From the NCBI GenBank assembly GCA_028339355.1, contig JAOLBX010000001.1, positions 1 through 64,000 of the forward strand: DNA of 64,000 bases, read 5' to 3'. Shown in pieces: positions 45,050-52,790 of the stretch. The notes beneath the pieces are model-generated. The model worked only from the letters and a program-made list of their open reading frames with translations. It did no database searches and was not told the origin of the DNA. Origin of the DNA: Bacteroidia bacterium (GTDB lineage Bacteria; Bacteroidota; Bacteroidia; NS11-12g; UBA9320). Positions within the stretch are counted from its first letter, which is position 1. Each line of letters opens with the position of its first letter. Position numbers and translations under genes: made by a program.

Positions 45050-47398
45050 TTGACAAATAACAAAACTCGTGAAACCCAAGTTTATCTACTGTTGAACATA
45101 CCAATTGAAATATTGACTAAGATTAAACTTAAAAGACTGTTGCAAGTCAGCTTTGGGTTATTTCTAATTTACTTCATCTTTTGTCTCCCGTCACCTCTTT
45201 TCAAAGAGCCATATTCCAAACTGCTCGTAGACAGAAATGGAGAACTTCTAGAGGCCAGAATAGCCTCTGACGAACAGTGGCGTTTTCCAATAATGGATAG
45301 TCTACCACGCAAATTTGAAAAATGCATATTACGTTTTGAAGATAAACATTTTCATAACCATCCTGGTATTAATCCTATAGCGATAGCGAGAGCCATCTAT
45401 CTAAATCTACGAAAAGGAGAAGTAGTCAGTGGTGCGAGCACCATTACGATGCAGACCATTCGACTACATCGCAAAAACGGAAAAAGAACTTTTGGCGAAA
45501 AGTTAATAGAAATGATTTGGGCATTGCGACTGGAATGCGGCTATAGCAAAGACCAAATATTAAACCTACACGCAAGTCATGCACCTTTTGGTGGAAATGT
45601 GGTAGGACTAGAGACTGCCTCTTGGCGATATTTCAATAGATCCCCGTACCAATTGAGCTGGGCAGAAAACGCAATGTTAGCTGTGCTTCCCAATGCACCA
45701 GGACTTATTCATCTAAATAAAAATAGAGAAGCTCTCACTGCTAAGAGAAATAAACTATTGGCATATTTATACAAGGACGAGACCATTACCCAAGAAGAAT
45801 ACAAAATCGCAATAAGCGAGCCATTGCCAAATCCTATTAACTCACTGACGCATCACGCATATCACCTAGTGAGTAGATATAAGGATACTAAAGGAAAAAT
45901 TGAAAGCACCATTGAACTCAAATGGCAAAAACAATTTAATAAAATCTGCGGCAACTACTCCGAACAAATGAAGCAGCAAAACATCCATAACCTAAGTGCA
46001 ATACTCATGGATGTAAAAACAGGAGAGGTATTATCCTACGTTGGCAATATCTACAAAGACAATGACGAACATGCAGGTAAGGTAGACATGCTAAAGTCGG
46101 TTCGTAGCAGTGGTAGTATTCTCAAACCCTTTCTATATGCTGCGTCCATTTCAGAAGGACTTATAAACCCCAAACAATTGATGCCTGACTATCCTATGAA
46201 TTTTTACGGATACAGACCGAGTAATTACAATCCGCAGTTTGATGGTCTAGTGCCAGCAGATGAGGCGTTATATCGCTCTTTAAATATACCGGCAGCGTGG
46301 CTGCTCAGCTCATATGGCATCACCAAAATGAAAAGTACCTTTCATCATCTTGGACTCACTAGTGTGAATAGACCTGCTGTAAACTATGGCTTATCCATGA
46401 TACTAGGAGGTGCAGAGGTGAACCTATTGGAACTTACCAATAGCTATGCAGCACTGGCTCATCAATTGAGCGATACTATAAAATCAAACCGCTATCATTC
46501 CTATCTTCTCAAAAACAGATCATTACAAGAAGCTTCAGCAAAGATATCACTTGACAAAGGCAGTATATACTCCGTATATTCTGCACTCTCCAATACCTAT
46601 CGACCAGAGACTGAATCACATTGGAAAAACTTTTCTTCCGGCAGGAAGATAGCATGGAAAACAGGAACTAGTTACGGTAATAGAGATGCTTGGGCCGTAG
46701 GAGTCACTCCTGAATATGCGATAGGTGTATGGATAGGAAATAGTGATGGAGAGGGCGTGTCAGGACTTACTGGACTCAACAATGCTGCTCCGCTCCTCTT
46801 TCAGTTGTATGACTTACTCCCTCCCACTTCTTGGTTTTATCAACCGATGGACATGAAAGCATCCTCAGTCTGTATGGTAAGCGGAATGAAAACCAACAAA
46901 TACTGTCCGAAAACGCAGGAAACATTGCTTCCTGCAGCATCAGACAAGACTACAAACTGTAAGTATCACACACCATATCTTCTAAATAGAGACACATACA
47001 GAGTATACAAAGAATGCAGCGAAACTGAAACTCATTACGATACATTCTTTGTGCTCCCACCCATTGTTTCTCATTACTTCCAAAAGAGACATCCAGACCA
47101 CGTGAGTGTGCCTCGTTGGGACTCGAACTGCATATCTGTATCTGCAAGCATTAACGTACTTTACCCAATAAATAATGGTAAGATATCATTACCCAAAGGG
47201 GAAAAAGAAGGAATCCCTGCCAAAGTATTCTATAACGAAAATGAAATGGAATTATATTGGGAGCTAAACGGTATTTACCTAGGTGTTACGATTGACAAAC
47301 ACGAGATGTTATTGTACCCTCGCATTGGAAAAAATGCCCTGTATATTACAGATGAAAATGGCAATGTTGTATCGACTGGATTTGAGGTCAAAGAATAA
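45050..47398 (+). CDS. pbpC: Penicillin-binding protein 1C
   Basis: About 782 residues with one N-terminal membrane helix (LLQVSFGLFLIYFIFCLPSP). The glycosyltransferase domain shows RFEDKHFHNHPGINP (catalytic Glu) and SGASTITMQTIRL. The transpeptidase domain has the SxxK site in RSSGSILKPFLYA, the SxN-type motif in YRSLNIPAAW and KTG in AWKTGTSYGN. The C-terminal BiPBP_C module follows (PINNGKISLPKGEKEG onward). It polymerises and crosslinks peptidoglycan at the periplasmic face. The start is uncertain: TTG at 45050, or TTG at 45113 just before the membrane helix. It is a functional partner of the macroglobulin in many Gram-negative bacteria. Confidence 0.94.
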   Translation: MTNNKTRETQVYLLLNIPIEILTKIKLKRLLQVSFGLFLIYFIFCLPSPLFKEPYSKLLVDRNGELLEARIASDEQWRFPIMDSLPRKFEKCILRFEDKHFHNHPGINPIAIARAIYLNLRKGEVVSGASTITMQTIRLHRKNGKRTFGEKLIEMIWALRLECGYSKDQILNLHASHAPFGGNVVGLETASWRYFNRSPYQLSWAENAMLAVLPNAPGLIHLNKNREALTAKRNKLLAYLYKDETITQEEYKIAISEPLPNPINSLTHHAYHLVSRYKDTKGKIESTIELKWQKQFNKICGNYSEQMKQQNIHNLSAILMDVKTGEVLSYVGNIYKDNDEHAGKVDMLKSVRSSGSILKPFLYAASISEGLINPKQLMPDYPMNFYGYRPSNYNPQFDGLVPADEALYRSLNIPAAWLLSSYGITKMKSTFHHLGLTSVNRPAVNYGLSMILGGAEVNLLELTNSYAALAHQLSDTIKSNRYHSYLLKNRSLQEASAKISLDKGSIYSVYSALSNTYRPETESHWKNFSSGRKIAWKTGTSYGNRDAWAVGVTPEYAIGVWIGNSDGEGVSGLTGLNNAAPLLFQLYDLLPPTSWFYQPMDMKASSVCMVSGMKTNKYCPKTQETLLPAASDKTTNCKYHTPYLLNRDTYRVYKECSETETHYDTFFVLPPIVSHYFQKRHPDHVSVPRWDSNCISVSASINVLYPINNGKISLPKGEKEGIPAKVFYNENEMELYWELNGIYLGVTIDKHEMLLYPRIGKNALYITDENGNVVSTGFEVKE

Positions 47399-47495
47399 TA
47401 CTTAATCCTGTTCTAAAATATTATTTGTGACCATTAGAATTAAATGCGTCTTATTTTATGAATGGAAGAATTTGAATCTCATAACGTCAAACTAG

Positions 47496-47621
47496 TTGCA
47501 TTCATCTGATGCTTGCTACTGGGATGTGTTCTTTGGTGGAAACAAAGCATTAAAAGAAGCATTTTCCAAAGCTGGTATGAAAATCAACTATGCAGAGGGA
47601 GTACAACAAGGAAAGTACTAG
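47496..47621 (+). pseudogene. Small coding remnant
   Basis: A 41-codon frame ends in a protein-like sequence (YWDVFFGGNKALKEAFSKAG, then MKINYAEGVQQGKY) and is followed by a strong terminator. Just upstream, in another frame, is a short start-like stretch (MEEFESHNVKLVAF). This looks like the 3' end of a gene whose 5' part is lost or frameshifted. No family was recognised. Confidence 0.3.
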
Positions 47622-47655
47622 GTAAACAACTAAACTAACTAATCACAATTGAGAG

Positions 47656-47685
47656 AAGGAACGCAGCGATGCGTTCCTTTTTTTA
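47656..47685 (+). terminator. Rho-independent terminator
   Basis: AAGGAACGCA, loop GCGA, TGCGTTCCTT: a perfect ten-base stem followed by a run of T on the plus strand. It would end transcription from pbpC and the remnant after it. Confidence 0.85.
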
Positions 47686-47700
47686 TCTGTTTTTTTACTA

Positions 47701-47976
47701 CTGAAGTTTCTAAACATTTTTGTAATTGCAATTCTACTATTTAATTGCGGCGGAAAGAATGTTACTCTATCCTGCGGTAGAACTCAAAACTTGAAAACGA
47801 ACAGAGTGGGAAGAGTATAGGCAAGTCTTTAAGCAAAAACCTTTCGATGCTTGTATGAAGGTGTTTTTCGTCTCCTCAATTCGGATAAAGCATAGAAATT
47901 ATTCTTTGAAGAATCAATAAAATGTTGGAAACAACGATTTAGATTAAAAGCCAAACAACCCAAACAAGGCAAGTGA
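47701..47976 (+). pseudogene. Decayed small lipoprotein gene
   Basis: The sequence begins with a lipoprotein signal lacking its start codon: CTG, then KFLNIFVIAILLFNCGGKN, where CTG stands in place of ATG. The frame then moves by one (WEEYRQVFKQKPFDACMKVFF) and returns to the first frame (NSDKA, an in-frame TAG, KLFFEESIKCWKQRF). Two indels, one nonsense change and a lost start explain this. The 3' limit is uncertain, because the last codons overlap the tail of the opposite-strand gene. Confidence 0.5.
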
Positions 47977-48545
47977 AACTACATCCACATCTGGCACATA
48001 GTCATTATTAGCATATATCCTCCTTCGAGACTCCATCTTCCATTCGGAAATATTAGATTGATATTGGGATACACGTAGGTGGAAAAAACAGAACGTTTTG
48101 ATACTCCAATATCTAGCCCCACCCGTGAAACGGGAATTTCAACTATTTTTTTGTGATGTAGGGATGCTACTTTTATCTTAGTCCCGATGGAGAAATCATA
48201 CTCATCCTTTAAGTTACTTTGTAATATTGTCTGGATCATATATTTATCTCCTTTTAGAAATTTAACTAAACCCACTTGCAACTTGTGAGTAGAATCTTGC
48301 CATTTTGGAGCGTACCCCACTCTCATAAATCTTGACTTACACAACTCTGCATCGTTACATCTTCGTGAGCAGCAAAACCACGTATACCAAAATTTAGGGA
48401 CCACCATATCAACATGTTTCAACTCCAAATCTCTCACTGTATTAGTATGATAGTATACCGTATCAGCAACAAAATGCGAAGCAAACTCAGTAGTATCTAT
48501 TTGTGCCTTTGTTTCAAAAACAAAAAAGAACAAACTCGTTATCAT
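47944..48545 (-). pseudogene. Exported protein gene with a two-base frameshift near its 3' end
   Basis: From the ATG at 48545 the frame gives a signal-like start (MITSLFFFVFETKAQ), a Cys-rich patch (WFCCSRRCNDAELCKSRF) and beta-rich sequence to YVYPNINLIFPNGRWSLEGGY. The frame then stops at 47979 after an implausible Met/Trp-rich tail. Removing two bases in the TATAT tract at 48013-48018 continues it as ANNDYVPDVDVVSLALFGLFGF to a TAA at 47944, a natural barrel-like end with terminal Phe. I therefore read it as a frameshifted outer-membrane-type protein of unknown family. Confidence 0.6.
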
Positions 48546-48696
48546 TAGAATCTTAGCCTTCTTATATAAATAACCGTGATACCTAGTACAATATTGTAAA
48601 TTAAATTGTCAATCTGAGCGTTATTGGACTCCCGGAGAATAATAGATCTAAGAATACACCTTTGATGATAACAAGGTAATTCCCTATTTTTGAATT

Positions 48697-48945
48697 GTGA
48701 ACTAAGAAGAACTATCTCAACTATCAGACGAAGAACTACTTGCAGAAGCAAATAAGACAAAGCTCGCCCCCATTTGGAGTTCTCTAGCCATAGGTATTAT
48801 GGCAGGAGTCATCATCTATAGTATAGCTAAGAACACTTGGGGGTTTCTCACCATAATCCCACTCTACTTCATCTTTAAAATGGTACAAGGCTCTAAGAAA
48901 AATGAAGCCTTGCAAAAAGTATTGGCGAAAAGGGGGTTGAAATGA
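48697..48945 (+). pseudogene. Small membrane protein gene with stop at codon 3
   Basis: GTG AAC TAA is followed in frame by EELSQLSDEELLAEANKTK, a two-helix membrane segment (LAIGIMAGVIIYSIAK, then WGFLTIIPLYFIFKMV) and NEALQKVLAKRGLK. This is a typical small Bacteroidota membrane protein of about 80 residues. The TAA at 48703 falls where Lys or Gln is expected, and there is no alternative start before the first helix. It seems inactivated by one base change unless an unusual start is used. Confidence 0.6.
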
Positions 48946-49110
48946 AGAGGAGGTCTTCTCAGATCTTTCAGATAAACAGTCACAATGAGCACTTCGGCTA
49001 AGCTTAGCACAGGCTTCATCGAAGGGTAGACGACTCGAAACCCGCTATACTTTTTATCTATCCTTCGACTGCCGCTCAAGATGACAAAAAGCACCGCTCA
49101 GGATGACCAA
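48946..49110. repeat. Intergenic repeat of the CTTCGACT...GCTCAGGATGAC kind
   Basis: The block contains CCTTCGACTGCCGCTCAAGA followed by TGACAAAAAGCA, then CCGCTCAGGATGACC, a shortened second copy of the same unit. A related stretch upstream (GCACTTCGGCTAAGCTTAG, then GCTTCATCGAAGG) has the partly inverted form. Units of this type are, from memory, scattered between genes in many Bacteroidota genomes. No coding potential is seen. Confidence 0.5.
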
Positions 49111-49144
49111 TAAAATCCCTACCTTCGAGCAATAACAATACATT

Positions 49145-49546
49145 TTGGAAGAGATATACGTCAATAGACAAATACGTGATATGCTAGTAGAACTGGCAGT
49201 GCAATGTAGAACAACCACCTACTCTAGGTTAAATACCGATGCGGATGCAGGATATAACTATAGAGAGGCTGGCGAACGAGAAAGTTTCACGGAGGATATA
49301 GAGGCCATTTCTATGAGTGAAGTAAAGAATGGAAGACCTCCGCTAGGTGCAATAGTAGTATTTAAAAGTGGCTCGGTGACTAAACCGATACTAGAGAGTC
49401 TGTATACCATGTGCGAAGAGATGTATGGCTTGTCACCTGAAACGACAAAGCTTAATTCTGCTTTTCTGAAAGACCTACAAGCCAAATGCCACGAGTATTG
49501 GAAGGTAAAAGACAACTACAATGAATTTGGTCCTAGGAGAATGTAA
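49145..49546 (+). CDS. Hypothetical protein, 133 residues
   Basis: A TTG-initiated frame (MEEIYVNRQIRDMLVELAVQ) with mixed charged composition and no signal peptide or membrane helix. Its C-terminal part, LESLYTMCEEMYGLSPETTK, is helical. Codon use looks like that of real genes and the frame is clean, but no family was recognised. It lies 33 bases before the esterase gene and may share its transcript. Confidence 0.55.
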   Translation: MEEIYVNRQIRDMLVELAVQCRTTTYSRLNTDADAGYNYREAGERESFTEDIEAISMSEVKNGRPPLGAIVVFKSGSVTKPILESLYTMCEEMYGLSPETTKLNSAFLKDLQAKCHEYWKVKDNYNEFGPRRM

Positions 49547-49579
49547 CCTTATTAATTATCCAATTATTATATTTGACTC

Positions 49580-50473
49580 ATGATCAGAACAATACTATTA
49601 GCTCTAATTTTTGCCATTTCATTTACAAGTTGCAAGGACGATGAACCCGTTATAATTGTTGACCCTGCAGTAAACACAGGTTTATCTACCCAAACACTCT
49701 ACCACGACAGTAAAACAAGAGAATACGTAATCTTTGTACCTGAATCATATGATGGTGCATCTGCTGTTCCGTTGATACTAAATTTTCACGGATTTAGTGG
49801 ACAAGCTAGTGACTATATGAAGTATGCAGATATGCGTGCACTCGCAGAGTCAGAAACATTTATTCTAGTCTATCCGCAAGGAAGTGATATGGATGGTTCG
49901 TCGCATTGGAATCCCAGCCTACCAGGAGGAGATAACAAAAGCGATGCCGACGACCTTGGATTCACAGAAGCTCTAATCAATGAAATAAGCTCAAACTACA
50001 GCATAGATGCCAAGCGAGTATATGCCTGCGGATATTCCAATGGGGGTATGATGGCGTATGGTCTTGCTAACTACAAAAGCAACCTAATAGCAGCTGTAGG
50101 GTGCGTCTCTGGTGTTATGCTAGACTTAAATGGCACTACCAGTCACCCTATGCCAGTGATACACTTGCACGGCACTTCTGATGGCGTGATCCCATATACC
50201 GGAGGCCAATATTATAACGCTGCTGAGTCAGTCATTGACCATTGGATAGATTTTAACAATACAACAGAAACTCCTACTGAAAATTCTGAAACCAGTGGAG
50301 GAATAACGATAGAGCACTCCCTCTACGACCAAGGAGACAATGGCGTATCTGTAGAACTCTACAAGTACGTGAACGGAGATCATGTATGGTTTACGAATAC
50401 GTACCAAGAAAATAGTACCTCCCAATTGATTTGGAACTTTGTATCCAAGTATGATATTGATGGATTGAGGTAG
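49580..50473 (+). CDS. Lipoprotein esterase of the PHB depolymerase/LpqC family
   Basis: 297 residues with a lipoprotein signal (MIRTILLALIFAISFTSC). The alpha/beta hydrolase triad is visible: the nucleophile in YACGYSNGGMMAYG, the Asp in LHGTSDGVIPYTG, and the His in VNGDHVWF. The oxyanion region is PLILNFHGFSGQASDYM, followed by LVYPQGSDMDGSSHW, diagnostic for the Esterase_PHB group that includes feruloyl and acetylxylan esterases. As a surface or periplasmic lipoprotein it may act on polyester or plant/algal ester substrates; the exact one is not evident. Confidence 0.87.
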   Translation: MIRTILLALIFAISFTSCKDDEPVIIVDPAVNTGLSTQTLYHDSKTREYVIFVPESYDGASAVPLILNFHGFSGQASDYMKYADMRALAESETFILVYPQGSDMDGSSHWNPSLPGGDNKSDADDLGFTEALINEISSNYSIDAKRVYACGYSNGGMMAYGLANYKSNLIAAVGCVSGVMLDLNGTTSHPMPVIHLHGTSDGVIPYTGGQYYNAAESVIDHWIDFNNTTETPTENSETSGGITIEHSLYDQGDNGVSVELYKYVNGDHVWFTNTYQENSTSQLIWNFVSKYDIDGLR

Positions 50474-50502
50474 ACACATTTGGTACATTCCTCTTAGTAA
50501 AG

Positions 50503-50544
50503 CCTCTTTGGGGTCCCTGTCTGAGACCCCAAAGAGGTGGAATT
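50503..50544. terminator. Strong terminator between esterase and blh
   Basis: CCTCTTTGGGGTC (50503-50515) and GACCCCAAAGAGG (50525-50537) form a perfect 13-base stem with a nine-base loop, followed by a T-rich stretch on the plus strand. It separates the convergent esterase and blh genes and can act for both. Confidence 0.85.
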
Positions 50545-50545
50545 T

Positions 50546-51454
50546 TTATTTTAACGACTTAAAATAAAAATCATCCATAACAATGCTATGTGGCAAAGTA
50601 AGAATGGAGATAACGATAAACACCAAAAAAGTGGCTGACATAGAAAGGATTCCGAAAAACGACATTATTAACAAAGCTCCTAATCCAACAATACTAACTA
50701 GGGTATAAGGCAAGATCATATATACAAAATCAGACACAGTCAACTCTAGCATCTTCTTTTTTAGGTATCCAAACTCCTCTAACAGAACCTGCATAGAATG
50801 CAATGTGCTAAAGTATATTGTAAATCCTACTAACAAAGGGAGGGTAAAGAAGCATAAATGAATAAGACCAAAAAGAAGTATTTCTTTGAAAAATGAATGC
50901 CCTGATATACGATTTTTCACTTTCAAATGAATAAGAATGGCGAGTGTCACTGCTGAGCTTAAAACTAACACAACAAGATTTGCCTGATACTGAAAAGCAG
51001 GCATTAGGGCTACAGTATCCTGATTATTTGCCACCAATATATATATCTGGTCATAGTTAAAAATGACTAAACCACTCAAAATAGATAGACCCCAAGATTG
51101 GTATAATAAAACTCTTTGCCATTTTAAATTAATGGCTAAATTCGAAAATTGTGATTGACCAAAATGAAAAGCAGATAAGGTCAAAAATAGTAGCATACTT
51201 AAAATGGGTAGATACATCCAAATGGCAAAATACACAAGTATTAAGCCAAAATAAAAGCTATAAAACATAAGAGCTGATCTAGTTTGCTCTTGCCTGTATA
51301 TGATATGATCTATAGCTCCATGTGGTATACCAAACAAACAAATAAGTACAGTGCTAAAGACCACTTGAACTTCTATAGAAACTTCTCCTAGTATTAAAAA
51401 AATAAGATTTGAAATCAAAACAAAACCAAGAAAAAGGAAATTAATTATTGACAT
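50546..51454 (-). CDS. blh: Beta-carotene 15,15'-dioxygenase (Brp/Blh family)
   Basis: 302 residues with about nine membrane helices. The family motif CLFGIPHGAIDHIIYRQE supplies the iron-binding His near the N-terminus. Further His residues appear in LTLSAFHFGQSQFSN, IYFSTLHSMQVLLEEFG and ISILTLPHSIVMDDFY, the expected Brp/Blh pattern. The enzyme splits beta-carotene into two retinals, the chromophore of the rhodopsin encoded just upstream on the same strand. Carotenoid synthesis genes (crtE, B, I, Y) are not in this window. The start is about 30 bases after a terminator hairpin, so expression probably depends on readthrough from the rhodopsin gene or a weak promoter of its own. Confidence 0.93.
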   Translation of the reverse strand: MSIINFLFLGFVLISNLIFLILGEVSIEVQVVFSTVLICLFGIPHGAIDHIIYRQEQTRSALMFYSFYFGLILVYFAIWMYLPILSMLLFLTLSAFHFGQSQFSNLAINLKWQRVLLYQSWGLSILSGLVIFNYDQIYILVANNQDTVALMPAFQYQANLVVLVLSSAVTLAILIHLKVKNRISGHSFFKEILLFGLIHLCFFTLPLLVGFTIYFSTLHSMQVLLEEFGYLKKKMLELTVSDFVYMILPYTLVSIVGLGALLIMSFFGILSMSATFLVFIVISILTLPHSIVMDDFYFKSLK

Positions 51455-51473
51455 TATTTTGGATTATTCGGAT

Positions 51474-51511
51474 TGAAAAAAGAAAGAGGTGCAATTATCA
51501 TTGCACCTCTT
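51474..51511 (-). terminator. Terminator between rhodopsin and blh
   Basis: AAGAGGTGCAAT (51484-51495) and ATTGCACCTCTT (51500-51511) form a perfect 12-base stem with a four-base loop. On the minus strand it is followed by a T-rich run (TTTCTTTTTT). It lies after the rhodopsin stop and only 30 bases before the blh ATG. Confidence 0.85.
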
Positions 51512-51560
51512 CAAAATTGGGGAAATCAAGAAAGAACTCTTTACTCCCATATAGTTTTTA

Positions 51561-52298
51561 TCAAGCAGCTACCTTCTTCGAAGATGCTACTGCAATGCTG
51601 TAGACTACTAAACCAAAGCCGATTTTGTTGATAGCATCAGCAATGTTGTAGAACAAATCTACATTACCACTCTCCCAACCGAGAGCTACGTTTAACCATC
51701 CACCTGGCATACACATGTAACCGATTGGATAAATAGCCCAACCTACTAACACAAACCAAGCTAAAGTTCTTACACCCTTTTTAACAGCTGCATTTTCACT
51801 AGCATCTGCTAGTTTAGCTACCTCACCATACCAAGCAGTGTACAAGATATAGAAATAACCTACAGCAGATAAGAAGCCCCACAGAACAGAATGGCCAGTA
51901 GAACCGTCAGTAAATGCCTCTCCAATGTAACCTGTTACAAGCATCCATACAGAAGCAGCAATTAATTTCCAAAGCAAGCTTAGCTTAGCTCCGGCTACTT
52001 TAGTCAACAGATAAAACTCTACACACATCAACGGAACAGTAAGCGTCCAATCGATGTAACGAAGTGCAGTCGGATTTTCTCCAGTTGCTAAGTAATAGTC
52101 TCTCATGTAGTAGTAATGAACCGCTGCAATACCTGTTATTAATCCAGATACAAGCAGGGATAATTTCCATTTACCATCTACACTTCCTCTTTCGAAGAAG
52201 AAAAATACAGATGCCGCTAACATTGCCATATACCCTGTAAAAAAGGTAAATGCAATCGGATCATCTTTTGGAATTGTTAAAACGTCTAATAAATACAT
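51561..52298 (-). CDS. Proton-pumping proteorhodopsin, green type
   Basis: 245 residues, seven membrane helices. The helix C motif RYIDWTLTVPLMCVEFYLL gives Asp83, Thr87 and Glu94 (the DTE set of outward proton pumps), matching proteorhodopsin Asp97/Thr101/Glu108. The tuning position (Leu/Gln105 in proteorhodopsin) is Met91, the form usual in Flavobacteriia and linked with green absorption. The counterion-stabilising His is His61 (AVHYYYMRDYY). Retinal binds Lys225 in helix G (NIADAINKIGFG), with Asp221 before it. It converts light to proton-motive force at the inner membrane. It has its own promoter and a terminator before blh. Confidence 0.96.
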   Translation of the reverse strand: MYLLDVLTIPKDDPIAFTFFTGYMAMLAASVFFFFERGSVDGKWKLSLLVSGLITGIAAVHYYYMRDYYLATGENPTALRYIDWTLTVPLMCVEFYLLTKVAGAKLSLLWKLIAASVWMLVTGYIGEAFTDGSTGHSVLWGFLSAVGYFYILYTAWYGEVAKLADASENAAVKKGVRTLAWFVLVGWAIYPIGYMCMPGGWLNVALGWESGNVDLFYNIADAINKIGFGLVVYSIAVASSKKVAA

Positions 52299-52344
52299 AG
52301 TTGTTAAATTTTTAAATTGTTATAAATACTATTAATGTCTGATA

Positions 52345-52377
52345 CAAAACTATTTTATTTTGTTTATTTTTAAGCAA
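52345..52377 (-). promoter_or_regulatory. Bacteroidota promoter for the rhodopsin gene
   Basis: On the minus strand TTG (52377-52375), a 22-base spacer and TAGTTTTG (52352-52345) match the -33 and -7 consensus. Transcription would begin near 52339, giving an AT-rich leader of about 40 bases. Confidence 0.7.
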
Positions 52378-52790
52378 TATAAGTTAGACAAAAGCCACAT
52401 TTAGACCTTAAGTGCTGTAAATCAGATACTTATTTTTTGTTTTGACTTTAATATAATTCAAAAAAAATCTTCCAAAACACTATAAAAATAGTCAAAGCGT
52501 CGTTTTGGTGCCAGTTGAACTTAAAAAAATGGAAATCAATAGAATTGAATAGTTACTCTTCTAATGAGACAGTGCCGATATGTACTTACTTGCAGGACAA
52601 GCAACCGTTTTCCTTAACACAGAGAAATAATTTTGTAAGAAACTACCATTTGTAATTGTTCAATTATCCATAATCCCCCTACATATTCCGTCTATATTGC
52701 AACACATTCACTGAATTTGAGTGAAAGAAGCCTTCCTTCTACATTGCATTCCGACGGAAATAGCCTCCTTTTAGTTTGGAACACCCATAA
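52378..52790. other. Noncoding gap between rhodopsin and IcmF genes
   Basis: About 410 AT-rich bases. Apart from the rhodopsin promoter at its edge I see no open frame of note, no clear hairpin terminator for the mutase gene and no repeat. Confidence 0.5.

Noticed and set aside
47106-47135. A stretch resembling a tRNA T-arm (GGGACTCGAACTGC)
   Set aside because: It lies inside the pbpC frame, and no cloverleaf can be built around it.
48545-48760. 71-codon minus-strand frame before the frameshifted exported-protein gene
   Set aside because: It overlaps the small membrane protein gene on the other strand, and its composition (Leu/Ile/Arg/Cys-rich, no domain) is that of a shadow frame.
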